The notes: generated by a model from the letters alone, not told the origin. Positions 1 to 9,700 are shown, numbered from the stretch's first letter. The stretch: DNA of 64,000 bases from an uncultured Armatimonadota bacterium (GCA_903833215.1 CAILEM010000060.1:124001-188000); one strand, 5' to 3'. A program made the numbers and translations.

Positions 1-1
1 T

Positions 2-379
2 TTCGACGGTGGCCGGGTGTTGATCGTCGATGATAACGAGGTCAATCTGCTCGTTTCCTCACATGTGATTGAGAAATTTGGATGCGAGGCTGTGTGTGCC
101 AACAGTGGAACAGAAGCTCTCTTAACCCTTGAGAATGAAACTTTCGACCTTGTGTTTATGGACGTAAAGATGCCGGGGATGAGTGGGCTGGAAGTGACAC
201 AGGAGGTCCGTCGCCGTGAAGGACAGGGTCGACACACGCCCATTATCGCCCTCACTGCTGGGGCTCTGCTTCAGGAGCAACAGGCATGCTTCGATGCTGG
301 TATGGATGATTTCGTTACCAAGCCGATCAACATCGATTCCATCCAGAATATTCTCAATAAGTGGCTTCCTAAAGCGTAA
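2..379 (+). CDS. C-terminal receiver domain of a hybrid sensor histidine kinase (5' partial)
   Basis: The reading frame is open to the left edge, so only the end of the gene is present. What remains is one complete response-regulator receiver (REC) domain. It has the acidic pair in LIVDDN, the phospho-acceptor aspartate in VFMDVKMPGMSG, a conserved Thr/Ala switch region (IIALTAGA) and the lysine in VTKPIN. The protein stops straight after the domain, with no DNA-binding output domain. This is the usual end of a hybrid histidine kinase, where the receiver takes phosphate from the kinase core and passes it to a phosphotransfer protein. A stand-alone CheY-like protein is possible, but the frame has no stop between the left edge and the domain. 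The kinase half and its sensor lie outside the window. Confidence 0.85.
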   Translation, partial: FDGGRVLIVDDNEVNLLVSSHVIEKFGCEAVCANSGTEALLTLENETFDLVFMDVKMPGMSGLEVTQEVRRREGQGRHTPIIALTAGALLQEQQACFDAGMDDFVTKPINIDSIQNILNKWLPKA

Positions 380-420
380 AAGGTTAGACAAATCGATATC
401 AATTCCATTAACGTAATGGC

Positions 421-906
421 ATGGATGTGAGGGGAAAGGGCAATTCGCCAAACAGGCTCCAAATCGATGTTGAGGACATGATCATGGCGCTTCAGAACCA
501 AGACCGCGAGGGTGTCTTTTATCTTGATCGAGAATCGGGGGAGGTCAAGTTCTATTACGACGGACTCTTTGATGGCGAAGAGGTGGATGAGGATTTCGAC
601 ATTGACGAAGTCATGGACATGCCGCAGTATCAGAGGATCTTGGGAATTTTCTCCTCCGACGCCTACCAAGTCATGGAAGACTTCATTGAAACCGTGAGTT
701 CGGAAAGGCACCAGCAAATCCTTACAAAGGCCATCTCCGGTAGGAAGCCGTTTCGTAGTTTCAAAGACGCCCTCTTCGAACTCGGCGACACCCGCGAACA
801 ATGGTTCAAATTCGAAGAGGCAGCCTACGAACAAATCGCCAAGCACTGGCTAAAGGAACACGACATCGAAGCCGATTTGGTGAAGAAGCCCTGGTCCGCA
901 AGTTAG
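421..906 (+). CDS. UPF0158 family protein
   Basis: This 161-residue acidic cytoplasmic protein resembles the UPF0158 family, whose function is unknown. The family pattern is visible: an N-terminal LQIDVEDMIMAL segment, then FYLDRESGEVKFYY, and a C-terminal GRKPFRSFKDALFELG followed by a W-x-F-x2-E-A helix and a final IAKHWL segment. The conserved N-terminal helix begins only about 12 residues after the ATG at 421, so the later methionines at 478 and 484 would cut into the domain. No clear ribosome-binding site precedes the chosen ATG. The gene follows the sensor kinase by about 40 bases on the same strand, but a shared role cannot be read from the sequence. Confidence 0.75.
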   Translation: MDVRGKGNSPNRLQIDVEDMIMALQNQDREGVFYLDRESGEVKFYYDGLFDGEEVDEDFDIDEVMDMPQYQRILGIFSSDAYQVMEDFIETVSSERHQQILTKAISGRKPFRSFKDALFELGDTREQWFKFEEAAYEQIAKHWLKEHDIEADLVKKPWSAS

Positions 907-1054
907 GTTGGTAAGTATCCGACAAACTTAAGATCGACGCACGCTTCACAAATGGCTGTGGAGATATGTCGATAAAAACGAAAATCATCGACATATCCAA
1001 TCGATGTGTCCACGTTATCGACGTATTGGTGCCGAAAGTCAATTCTCGGTCGAC

Positions 1055-1068
1055 TGCACACGATTGCA
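1055..1068. promoter_or_regulatory. LacI-type operator, copy 1 (upstream of lacI-family gene)
   Basis: The site reads TGCACACGATTGCA. TGCA half-sites surround a central CG, the usual layout of LacI-family operators. An identical 14-mer lies before the GH5 gene at 6530-6543, and a variant lies at 1088-1101. The centres of the two upstream sites are 33 bases apart, about three helical turns, which would suit cooperative binding. That the adjacent regulator binds here is inference. Confidence 0.6.
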
Positions 1069-1087
1069 AACTTCGAGTAAGATTCTC

Positions 1088-1101
1088 TGCAAACGTGTGC
1101 A
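1088..1101. promoter_or_regulatory. LacI-type operator, copy 2
   Basis: The site reads TGCAAACGTGTGCA and has the same TGCA-N2-CG-N2-TGCA architecture as 1055-1068. It lies 18 bases before the ATG of the LacI-family gene, a position where binding would block transcription or translation initiation. Autoregulation is the likely role. Confidence 0.6.
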
Positions 1102-1119
1102 CCTTCGCATGAGAATCTT

Positions 1120-2166
1120 ATGGTAACGCTAGAAGACATCGCCCGAAAAGCAGGAGTCTCACACTCGACGGTGTCGAGAGCGCTCGCCGATAGCCCGCTG
1201 ATCAATCCTGAAACGAAGAAGCGCATTCAGCAATTAGCCGACGAAGCTGGATACCAGGTGAATCAGGTTGCGCGGAATCTTAAGGTCCGGTCCACACGCA
1301 CGATTGGGTTGGTGGTTCCTGAGGTATCCAACCCGTTTTATCCCCGGATCATTCAACTCGTCGCAGACCGGGTCCGCGAGGCGGGATACAACCTACAACT
1401 GCACCTAAGCGGAGCCGAGCAGGAGTCTGAAGTGGCAAGCCTCGCATCGCTTCGCGAACATCGAGCCGACGGCATCTTGCTCGTGACGGGTGAGCATGGA
1501 TTAGTTGCAAAAGAGCAGGTCTCCAAAATGATCCGTTCAGGATTACCGATCGTGCTCATGGGCTGGGTCGAAGGTGCCGACCAAATTGATATGGTAACCG
1601 GCAATGACGCAAGCGGAGGCTATGAACTTGGTCGGCACCTTGTTGACCTCGGCCATCGCCGGATCGCTGTCATCGGCAAGCCACCTCACCGAGGGGTTTA
1701 TGATCGAATGCTCGGCTTCAGGCGTGCGCTGGAGGAGTCTTCGGTGGACCTTCCAGAAAACGTAGTCCTGCCAGCTCGCGACGGTCACCAAGTTCGTGAC
1801 TGTGTTCACCAGTTACTCGCCCTCGCAGAGCCACCCACTGCCATCTTCGCCTATCAAGATTCTCTTGCCGCCCTCGTCTACAAGCACCTCGACGAAGCGG
1901 GAATATCGATTCCTCGAGACATGACCGTGGTCGGATTTGATGACCTCGATCTTGCCACCTACATCTCACCCCACCTGACGACGGTTGGTTTGCATACGGA
2001 GCCCCTCGCATCCGAGTTCGTCCGACTGCTCCTCGAGAGAATTCGATCGAAGGCATCTGACGCTGCCGCTCAACACGTTGTTATCAGTCCACGAATCGTG
2101 GTTCGCGCTTCATCGGCACCACCACGTGGCACGTCGCTTGTGCAAACGCATGAAGCGAGAACCTAA
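1120..2166 (+). CDS. LacI/GalR-family transcriptional regulator
   Basis: This 348-residue protein has the standard LacI architecture. An N-terminal helix-turn-helix and hinge (VTLEDIARKAGVSHSTVSRAL, residues 2-22) is followed by a periplasmic-binding-protein-like sensor domain that starts near residue 60 (TIGLVVPEVSNPFYPRI) and ends with the VVGFDDLDLATYISPHLTT segment typical of the family. The length matches the family norm of about 340 residues. It is the first gene of a co-directional run (regulator, carbohydrate-binding protein, SDR, ThuA, SDR), and the gap to the next gene is only 21 bases. Two TGCA-type operators precede it and one precedes the convergent GH5 gene, so it probably controls itself, the run and the glycosidase in response to a sugar. 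The effector is not identifiable. Confidence 0.92.
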   Translation: MVTLEDIARKAGVSHSTVSRALADSPLINPETKKRIQQLADEAGYQVNQVARNLKVRSTRTIGLVVPEVSNPFYPRIIQLVADRVREAGYNLQLHLSGAEQESEVASLASLREHRADGILLVTGEHGLVAKEQVSKMIRSGLPIVLMGWVEGADQIDMVTGNDASGGYELGRHLVDLGHRRIAVIGKPPHRGVYDRMLGFRRALEESSVDLPENVVLPARDGHQVRDCVHQLLALAEPPTAIFAYQDSLAALVYKHLDEAGISIPRDMTVVGFDDLDLATYISPHLTTVGLHTEPLASEFVRLLLERIRSKASDAAAQHVVISPRIVVRASSAPPRGTSLVQTHEART

Positions 2167-2187
2167 GAAGACAAAGGAGTTAGAAAA

Positions 2188-3306
2188 ATGACCTATCGAA
2201 AACAATCCCCAAGCTGGGGATCGCTGTTAGGCGTGGCAGCCGTCATCTTGGCGGCAGCACCTGCAACGATTTGCACAGCCCAGGGACCACCCGCTGGTGA
2301 AATGCTTGCCAATGGTGGCTTCAACCACGGCTTGACAAAGTGGAAGGTTGAAGAATCAGGAGCCAAAGGATTGGCAGAGGCGGTCAAAGAGGGCCCTTCC
2401 GGTCAATCGGCATTGCGAATAAAGGTGCTGAACGTCGGTAGCGATGCCTGGCGCCTCCAGGTTTACCAAGGTGGCCTTCGAATTGAGAAGGGCAAGAAGT
2501 ACACGCTTGAGTTTTGGGCAAAAGCCGCGGAAGCTGGCGTGATCACCGTGAATTGCATGCAGAACCATGCCCCTTGGGAGCATCACGGAGCCGCCACCGA
2601 AATGGCGCTCGGCACAACATGGAAGCTGATGCACTTCGCATTCGATGGGCCGTGGGATGACAAGGATTCGCGAATTACGTTCACCAATCTCGCAACCAAG
2701 GTGGGCCAGACCTATTGGTTCACCAACTGCTCGCTCAAGGCAGTTCCTGGCTCGAAACCGGCAGCGCCAAAACCAACCATCTCAAAGGGCCGACGCGTCG
2801 TTGTGTGGGATGGCGAGAAAGCGAACGTGGGAAGTGGTTGGGCAAACCCGAAGAGTTCCTCAATCCTGAGAGCAACCGGCGATTCCCACAGCGGAAATAC
2901 CGCCATGGAACTCAAATTCAAAACGTCCCATATCTGGGTTGGGGCCGGTTGGGACTGGTTCGCATGGAAAACGGGGACCGATATAGGAACGGATACCCGC
3001 GAGATGAAGACCCTTTCGTTTTGGATGAAGTCCAAAGGAAAGACAGGCGCTCTCGAAGTCCAGCTTCAGTGCAATGGCGATATCCTCGACACGCCGGAGC
3101 ACCACACTATCAAGGTTAAGGTGGGCAAGTACTGCCCGCAATTCTTGGACGGAAAATGGCATCAGGTCAGAATTCCACTCACCGAACTCACCCAACCCGT
3201 GGGATACGATCCGAGGATCGTAAGCCAAATCCAGTTCGGGTTTATGGCTGAAGGTGAAGTGGACGGCAGTTTTCTATTCGACGACATCTCGTTTGACGAT
3301 AAATAG
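2188..3306 (+). CDS. Secreted protein with two carbohydrate-binding-like domains
   Basis: The protein has 372 residues and starts with a signal peptide (hydrophobic core GVAAVILAAAPATICTA, cleavage probably after CTAQG). Residues about 40-180 look like a CBM4/9-type beta-sandwich (ANGGFNHGLTKWKVE near the start, FTNCSLKAV at the end). Residues about 205-372 form a second beta-sandwich of the same general kind, ending in the FLFDDISFDD segment common in carbohydrate-binding modules. No catalytic domain is visible, so the protein probably binds a polysaccharide at the cell surface. A strong AAAGGAG lies before the ATG. It follows the LacI-type gene and overlaps or nearly touches the SDR gene, as in one operon. 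The exact CBM family and ligand are uncertain. Confidence 0.75.
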   Translation: MTYRKQSPSWGSLLGVAAVILAAAPATICTAQGPPAGEMLANGGFNHGLTKWKVEESGAKGLAEAVKEGPSGQSALRIKVLNVGSDAWRLQVYQGGLRIEKGKKYTLEFWAKAAEAGVITVNCMQNHAPWEHHGAATEMALGTTWKLMHFAFDGPWDDKDSRITFTNLATKVGQTYWFTNCSLKAVPGSKPAAPKPTISKGRRVVVWDGEKANVGSGWANPKSSSILRATGDSHSGNTAMELKFKTSHIWVGAGWDWFAWKTGTDIGTDTREMKTLSFWMKSKGKTGALEVQLQCNGDILDTPEHHTIKVKVGKYCPQFLDGKWHQVRIPLTELTQPVGYDPRIVSQIQFGFMAEGEVDGSFLFDDISFDDK

Positions 3307-3326
3307 TGGTTTCGACCAAGGAAAAA

Positions 3327-4034
3327 ATGAACAAGGCAAATATCAAAGGAAAATGGGCGCTGGTTACCGGCGCAAGCAGAGGAATCGGACGACAGGTTAG
3401 CTTAGGGCTGGCCGACTATGGCTGCAACGTGGTACTCCACAGTCGCAACTTGGCTAACACATCGGCGCTTGCCGAAGAACTTCGGGCAAAGGGAGTTGAG
3501 GTTCGGCAAGTTCATGCAGAACTCTCGGACCCAGCCCAAGTCGAGGCAATGTTATCGAGCCTACTGAGCGAAGGTCCCGCGATCGATATTCTGTACAACA
3601 ATGCCGCGATCCAGATTGGATACCACCCTGACTGGGTGAAGACGCCGATGGATGACTTGCGAAAGAGCTTTGAAGTCAATGTCACCGCCCTTGTTCGGAT
3701 CTGTTTTGCCCTCATCCCTGGGATGGTTGAGCGCGGTTGGGGACGCATCGTCAACGTGACGTCTGGCGTGAAAGATCAGCCGGAGATGACGGGATATGCC
3801 GTCTCAAAGGCAGCGGTCGACAAGTTTGTGCTGGACACGGCCCCGCATCTAAAGGATAAGGGCGTGTTGATGAACCTGATGGATCCAGGCTGGCTTCGCA
3901 CCGACTTGGGCGGTCCGAACGCACCTGGCTCCGTTGAATCCGTAGTACCTGGAGCACTTGTACCTGTACTTATCGACGATGGAACGGTCGCGGTCTTGTT
4001 CCACGCTCAAGACTGGGCCGGTAAGGAAATCTAG
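3327..4034 (+). CDS. SDR-family oxidoreductase
   Basis: This is a classical short-chain dehydrogenase/reductase of 235 residues. The NAD(P)-binding motif TGASRGIG is near the N-terminus, the structural motif appears as NNAA, and the catalytic Ser and Tyr-x3-Lys are in NVTSGVKD and GYAVSKAAV. I chose the ATG at 3327 because it has an AAGGA just upstream. A GTG at 3306 in the same frame would overlap the stop of the previous gene and add seven residues outside the fold. The gene sits between the carbohydrate-binding protein and the ThuA-like gene, so the substrate is probably a sugar or sugar derivative; this is inference from context only. Confidence 0.85.
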   Translation: MNKANIKGKWALVTGASRGIGRQVSLGLADYGCNVVLHSRNLANTSALAEELRAKGVEVRQVHAELSDPAQVEAMLSSLLSEGPAIDILYNNAAIQIGYHPDWVKTPMDDLRKSFEVNVTALVRICFALIPGMVERGWGRIVNVTSGVKDQPEMTGYAVSKAAVDKFVLDTAPHLKDKGVLMNLMDPGWLRTDLGGPNAPGSVESVVPGALVPVLIDDGTVAVLFHAQDWAGKEI

Positions 4035-4046
4035 GAGAAACGTCGC

Positions 4047-4685
4047 ATGTCCTCAACCGAAGTGAAGCGTGTCCTTGTTCTTTGCGGAGATTGCTACCAT
4101 CCCGCCGAAATGGTGATAGAAGGTCTGCGAGCTTCGGTTGGTTCCGAGTTTGCGTTCGAAGTGGCACCGGACGGGACACTTGTTGAGCTTGGCGAGACCT
4201 ACGCCGCAGTTGTCATTGCCAAGCTCAACGTATCTTCTCCCACGGATCCACTTCCGTGGGCAGACGCACGCTCCGATGAACTCCTTCGAGAATTTGTGAT
4301 GACCGGTGGGGGATTGGTTGTCATCCACGGCGGGACTGTCGGCTACCAGGATGCGCCTTCGATTCGACAGCTTACGGGGGGTAAGTTTCTTCATCACCCT
4401 GAAGCTTGTGAAATCACTTTTCAACCTCTTGAAGGTTTTGATCTTGCCGCTGGAACAATCGCCTTTGCCGGACTTGATGAGCACTATTTCGTCGACATCG
4501 ACGGTGGTCAAGAGATCTTTCTCGTTTCTAGGTCTACGCACGGCGAGCAACCTGCGGGATGGACAAGCTCATTTGGAGACGGCCGTGTTTGTGTCCTGAC
4601 TCCTGGCCATGAGGGAGCCGTGTGGAAGCATCCAGAGTTCAAAAAGATCATCAACAAGGGGCTGAATTGGGTCACCCATGGATAG
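4047..4685 (+). CDS. ThuA-like protein (trehalose utilisation family)
   Basis: The protein has 212 residues and matches the ThuA-like fold, a class I glutamine-amidotransferase-like fold. It opens with VLVLCGDCYHPAEMVIEGL, has the GGGLVVIHGGT turn in the middle, and closes with a VCVLTPGHEGAVWKHPE segment and a final helix, all typical of the family. ThuA proteins act with ThuB dehydrogenases in metabolism of trehalose and related disaccharides, probably through keto-sugars. Here the partners would be the two flanking SDR enzymes. A good AGGAG precedes the ATG, and the stop overlaps the next gene by 8 bases, so the two are probably translated together. Confidence 0.82.
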   Translation: MSSTEVKRVLVLCGDCYHPAEMVIEGLRASVGSEFAFEVAPDGTLVELGETYAAVVIAKLNVSSPTDPLPWADARSDELLREFVMTGGGLVVIHGGTVGYQDAPSIRQLTGGKFLHHPEACEITFQPLEGFDLAAGTIAFAGLDEHYFVDIDGGQEIFLVSRSTHGEQPAGWTSSFGDGRVCVLTPGHEGAVWKHPEFKKIINKGLNWVTHG

Positions 4686-5391
4686 AATTGCCCTGGTGAC
4701 AGGTGCCGATCGCGGTCTTGGCCGGGCACTGGTCGGGAGTCTCCTGGCGTCGGGCTGGAAAGTCTTCGCGGGCAGGCATCTGGAGTGGCCCGAGCTCGAC
4801 GAGTTAGCATCACAGTTTGCGACCCAACTCCAAATCATCCCCTTGGACGTCGGTTCGGATAAGTCGGTATCAGACGCCGTTCAACTTGTGGAAGCCTCGA
4901 TATCCCAGATCGATCTTCTTATATGCAATGCCGGAATTCAGCGATCAGCCCACGTGAATTCGGTTCGGGAAGAGTTGAATTTTGACGATATGCTGGGTGA
5001 GTTCAACGTCAACGCCGTCGGTGCGTTGCGGGTCGTACATGCCTTCCTTCCTCTTCTAGATTCGAGCGACCTGAAGAGGCTGTGCTTTGTTTCTTCGGAA
5101 GCAGGAAGTATCGGAGCGAGTACTCGGACGGGTTGGTTCGGTTACTGCATGTCGAAGGCCGCCCTCAACATGGCCGTCAAAAACCTCAGTAACGATTTGG
5201 TGGATCAAGGCTATTCGTTCCGGCTGTACCATCCCGGTTGGATGCGCACCTATATGAGCGGCACCAAGAACACCGAGGCACCCTTAGAACCGGAACAAGC
5301 CGCCGAAGTGGCTCTCCAGCATTTTCTGGATGACAGCAAGTCGAAACCGTTAACCCTCCACGATTGGGAAGGAAACGACCTTCCTTGGTAG
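4678..5391 (+). CDS. SDR-family oxidoreductase (second of the locus)
   Basis: This 237-residue short-chain dehydrogenase has the cofactor motif TGADRGLG at the N-terminus, NAGIQ for the NNAG motif, and the catalytic Ser (CFVSSEAGS) with Tyr-x3-Lys (FGYCMSKAAL). It overlaps the end of the ThuA-like gene by 8 bases and ends the plus-strand operon. It differs clearly from the first SDR of the locus, so the pair may catalyse successive oxidation and reduction steps around the ThuA-like protein. The substrate cannot be read from sequence. The convergent glycosidase gene begins about 100 bases downstream, after a palindromic repeat. Confidence 0.85.
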   Translation: MDRIALVTGADRGLGRALVGSLLASGWKVFAGRHLEWPELDELASQFATQLQIIPLDVGSDKSVSDAVQLVEASISQIDLLICNAGIQRSAHVNSVREELNFDDMLGEFNVNAVGALRVVHAFLPLLDSSDLKRLCFVSSEAGSIGASTRTGWFGYCMSKAALNMAVKNLSNDLVDQGYSFRLYHPGWMRTYMSGTKNTEAPLEPEQAAEVALQHFLDDSKSKPLTLHDWEGNDLPW

Positions 5392-5400
5392 CACCTCTCC

Positions 5401-5487
5401 TTGTAGGGGCAGAGCGCGCGCTGCTTACCCAACGTTGGTCAGTCACAACAGGAGCAAGAAGCGACGCACGCGTCGCCCCTACATTTG
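5401..5487. repeat. Inverted pair of intergenic repeat family B
   Basis: Two related sequences lie here in opposite orientation: 5401-5429, which starts TTGTAGGGGC, and 5452-5487, which contains CGTCGCCCCTACATTT. They can pair into a hairpin in the gap between two convergent genes. Related copies are at 26298-26332 and 58201-58229. The second copy ends two bases before the stop codon of the GH5 gene. The role is unknown; transcription termination or a small non-autonomous element are both possible. Confidence 0.55.
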
Positions 5488-5488
5488 G

Positions 5489-6487
5489 TTAATCTTTTGA
5501 GGTCACCAGGTGATTGAAGACGTAGACGCCTGGCGGAGTTAGGTCGGTGAGGGACGGCCTTCCCGTAACGTGTGTTCCCGGTTTCAACATCGACGTGGTC
5601 TCCGCCTTGTCGTTGAGTGAGAAGTTTGCCCAACTAATCTTGTACTTGTCGAGGAAGTTGAGCCAGACATCGCTCTCGGTCAGGTCCATGCCTCCGTTTC
5701 CAGAGGAGTCACAGGTTCCCCATTCGCTGGCAAACAGGGCCAGCCCGTTTCGCATCGCAGTTTCCGCTTTATCGCGAAGGAACTGTCGATGCGTCCCCGC
5801 GTAGAAGTGCAGGCAATAGGCCAGGTTCTTGAAGCCCTTGATCGGATCCAGCGAAGCAATATCGACATCCTGAGACCACCGTGGCGTGCCAACGATGATG
5901 AGGTTATCGCTCCCGGCTTTTCGAATCGCTCCAATGACCGTCTCCGAGTAAGCCTTGACCGCAGGCCACTGGGGACCATTCGGCTCGTTGTAGATTTCGA
6001 AGATCACGTTCGGGCTCTTACCGTACGTCTTCGCCATCTTTGTAAAGAACTCGGTTGCCTTGACAACGTGACTAGGTGCCTGCTCTTCATGCCAATCGAT
6101 GATCACGTAGATTCCCTTCGCAATCGCCGCGTCCACAACCGTTTTGACCTGATCGAGAGCCTTTGTTGGGTCTTCGAGATAGCCTCCTCGGCCTTCTTCA
6201 GCACCCATAGCGATGCGGACAACGGAGCAGCGCCAGTCCTCGGCAAGGGCATTGATGGTCTGCTTGTTGTAGTACGGCCCCGTCCATTGACTCCAAAACA
6301 GGCTGACTCCCTTGAGCTGGTAAGGCTTTCCGTGCGAATCACAAACATGAGTTCCGATCACTTGAAGCGCCCCGTGGAGTTTCACTGGGGAAGCGTAACG
6401 CCCAACTGGCTGCTTCAGCGGAACTGCCTGTTGGGGAGAATTTTTGGCGGAAGAAAGCATAAGGTGAATTCCGATGAGGGCAAGCAT
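5489..6487 (-). CDS. Glycoside hydrolase family 5 (cellulase-like) enzyme
   Basis: This exported 332-residue protein has a short N-terminal hydrophobic segment (LALIGIHLMLSS) and a GH5 TIM barrel. The acid/base glutamate is in FEIYNEPNG (about residue 168) and the nucleophile in LFASEWGT (about residue 255). Other GH5 landmarks are LKGVSLFWSQW, RIAMGAEEG and VIIDWHEE. The pattern fits the endoglucanase-like subfamily 2, but specificity (cellulose, mannan or another beta-glucan) is not certain. It is convergent with the LacI-led operon, and its promoter region carries an exact copy of the operator found before the regulator, so it is probably part of the same regulon. Confidence 0.88.
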   Translation of the reverse strand: MLALIGIHLMLSSAKNSPQQAVPLKQPVGRYASPVKLHGALQVIGTHVCDSHGKPYQLKGVSLFWSQWTGPYYNKQTINALAEDWRCSVVRIAMGAEEGRGGYLEDPTKALDQVKTVVDAAIAKGIYVIIDWHEEQAPSHVVKATEFFTKMAKTYGKSPNVIFEIYNEPNGPQWPAVKAYSETVIGAIRKAGSDNLIIVGTPRWSQDVDIASLDPIKGFKNLAYCLHFYAGTHRQFLRDKAETAMRNGLALFASEWGTCDSSGNGGMDLTESDVWLNFLDKYKISWANFSLNDKAETTSMLKPGTHVTGRPSLTDLTPPGVYVFNHLVTSKD

Positions 6488-6529
6488 TGTTGTTTCCGGT
6501 CAGTGCATGCAGACCTATTCAGCCGACTG

Positions 6530-6543
6530 TGCACACGATTGCA
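6530..6543. promoter_or_regulatory. LacI-type operator, copy 3 (GH5 promoter)
   Basis: TGCACACGATTGCA is identical to 1055-1068, and the bases just before it (CGACTG) are also nearly shared. The site is 43 bases upstream of the GH5 start codon on the minus strand. A 14-base exact match at two promoters 5.5 kb apart is good evidence for a common regulator. Confidence 0.62.
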
Positions 6544-6706
6544 TTGAATATTACCACCTGTGATTCAGCCCCTCATAGATGATTTTCACGCCGTATGGGA
6601 TGATCCACCGGGGAACATTGAGTTCTAGCCCAAATAACGCTCGCATTTTTGATTTTTGAACCTACACATACACCTGATTCGGAGAGCCTTTCGTATAATG
6701 CAACCC

Positions 6707-9700
6707 ATGTCGAAGGGAACTCTGCGGGTTGACTCTGGCTTTGCTCGCAGAATGACTGGGGCCACCACGCTTTCGAACCGGCTCCTCTTTGCAGGAAGCC
6801 TCGCCATTCTCGGTTACGGAGTCCTCGCTTCGTCGCCCCAAGTGCAGAATCGGGACACGTCAGCCATCTTCGAAGCAAAGATTCGGCCCGTTCTCGATGC
6901 GAAATGTGTTGCCTGCCACGGCGCCAAGCAACAACTCAAGGGTGTTCGCCTCGACAAGCCAATCACAGCAGATGTTGCACAGCGGCTCGCGGACGCGATT
7001 GCCTACACCGGCGAAGTAAGAATGCCTCCGGCAGGAAAGCTGCCCGCCGACGAATTGGCCGCCCTCACGGCTTGGGCAAGAGCTGGAGCACCATGGCCGA
7101 CCGCCGCGGCGCCGGTAAAACCCAAGGGCATCTTCTGGTCGTTTGTTCCACCGAAACGACCTCCGTTGCCCAAAGTCAAAGCCAGTACGTGGGGTCAGAA
7201 CCCGATCGATCGGTTTATCCTCGCCAAGTTAGAAGCCAAAGGATTAAAGCCCGCACCTGTCGCAGACCGCCGAACCCTCATTCGTCGCGCCACCTTCGAT
7301 CTGACCGGACTGCCCCCGACACCCCAGGAAATCGACGCCTTCCTTGCCGACAAGGCACCCAAAGCGTTCGAAAAGGTGATTGATCGCTTGCTTGCCTCAA
7401 CCGCCTACGGCGAGCGCTGGGGACGACACTGGTTGGATGTGGCCCGCTATGCTGATTCCAATGGGCTTGACGAGAACTTGGTTTATCCCAACGCTTGGCG
7501 CTACCGCGACTATGTGATCGCCGCGTTTAATGCCGACAAGCCAATCGATCGCTTCATCCAAGAGCAGTTAGCCGGCGATCTCCTTCCTGGGAGCGGAGAC
7601 GACGGTATTGTCGCGACCGGCTATCTCGCACTTGGTGCAAAGATGCTCGCCGAAGATGATCCCGTGAAGCAAGAGCTCGACGTGATTGACGAGCAGATCG
7701 ACACGACAACCAAGACTTACTTAGGACTGACAGTCGGCTGTGCTCGCTGCCACGATCACAAATTCGACCCGATTCCGTCTCGTGACTACTACTCCTTGGC
7801 TGGGATCTTCAAGTCGACCAAGACCATGCTCAACTATAAGAACATGGCGGAGTGGAACGAACAGCCACTCGGTTCGAAAGTCGATCAAGAAAAGCTCGCT
7901 GCCATTGAGGCTCAGATAAAGCCCCTTTCTGAATCGGCTCGAAAGAAGCGTGAAACTGCCGGTGAGGCCGTGATCAAGGAGGCTACTCCACTCCAGCCCG
8001 TGTACGAAAAGGCAGCCCGCCGGCTCCTTGCCGCAGAGAAGTCAAAAGGAGATCTGCATCCCACTATCGCTACTCCCGATGGAGTAGCGCCCTCCGATGC
8101 GACTGTAAACGAGGCTGAAGATTACGTCTCCGGTAACGTCAACAAAGACAAAGATGGCTTTGGCAAAGGCATCGGTGTGTTGGTTAACCGAGGCGAATAC
8201 CCGAACCGAACGGAGTACGACATCTCGGTTCCCACCGCGGGTCCCTACCAACTCGATTTGCGGTACGCCTCGGGCGATCCAAGACCGATTCGGGTGTTTG
8301 TGAACGGTGCCTTGGTGCTTTCCAACGCCGCCGGTGAAGTGACCGGGGGGTTCTATCCGCAGCACCAAAAGTGGTTTGCCGAGGGCGTTATCCTCCTTCA
8401 TCAGGGGGCCAACCACATCAAGTTTGAGCGGGAAAGCTACTTCCCTCACATCGACAAACTACTCGTCATTCCGCGTCCGGGCCTCCAGCCCATCGAGAGC
8501 CTTGATGCGATCGCCAAAGCAGACAATCTGCACCCAGAAATCGTTCGCGATGTCGCTGACAAGATCAAGGGCGGAATCGACGTCACCATCGAGCTTCCCG
8601 ATAATCCTGATCCCCTGTTCCCTGCCACGTTGCAGACAGAGCTCAAAGCACTCGACAAACAGATTGCCGACCTTGAGAAATCCAAACCGCCGGTGCCAAG
8701 AGCAATGGCAGTGGGAGAGGGCAAACCCACCAACCTCAAGGTTCACCTGCGTGGGAACTATCTCACGCTTGGAGAAGACTGCCCACGACGCTTCCCTTCT
8801 GCCGTCTGCGATCCGAGGCAGGCCGTGGTTCCTGCCGATCATAGTGGCCGACTAGAACTGGCCCAATGGATGACGGACGGCAAGAATCCATTGACCGCGC
8901 GCGTGTTTGTCAACCGCGTTTGGCGGTGGCGATTTGGTCGCGGCATCGTCCCCTCTGTCGATAACTTCGGTGCCCTTGGCGAATTACCAACCCACCCCGA
9001 ACTGCTCGACTGGCTCGCGACGGTGTTTGTAAAGGAGGATGGGTGGAGCCTGAAGAAGTTCCACAAGCGGCTGATGCTCACCAATACCTATATGATGAGC
9101 GGGAAGTTCGACAAGGCTGCGGCAACTGTGGATCCTGACGATCATCTGCTTTGGCGCTTTCCTCGACAACGCCTAGAAGCAGAGGCGATCCGAGACAATA
9201 TCTTGGCTGTCGCGGGCACACTGGATCGCACGCTTGGCGGGACGACCATGAACCTCAAGCCTCGGTCCTATGTCACCAGCACTGCCAACTCGGACCCCTT
9301 GAAGTACGATTCCCTCCGCCGAGCGGTGTATCTGCCCGTCATCCGATCCGCCGTTTACGACGTTTACACGGCCTTCGATTTCGGCGACCCTACCGTGATG
9401 AATGGTGACCGCGCGAGTACGACGGTGGCCCCGCAAGCTCTGTTTATGCTCAACAGCTCAGTGGTATTGGCCGCGACCAAGGCGCAGGCGCAGTCACAAT
9501 TGAAACACACCGACTGGACAGACGCCAAGCGCATTCAGAATCTGTATCTCACTTGCTATGGACGACCGGCTACGGATGCCGAAGTCTCCCAAGCCTCGAC
9601 CTTTCTCAACCGATTCCAAGTCGCCTACGCCAAGGCAAAGGACCCGAAGCTGAGTGCATGGCAGAGTCTATGCAAGTCCATCATCGCCGCGAACGAGTTT

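Noticed and set aside
5789-6547. Plus-strand open frame of 252 codons
   Set aside because: Antisense to the GH5 gene, whose catalytic motifs are intact.
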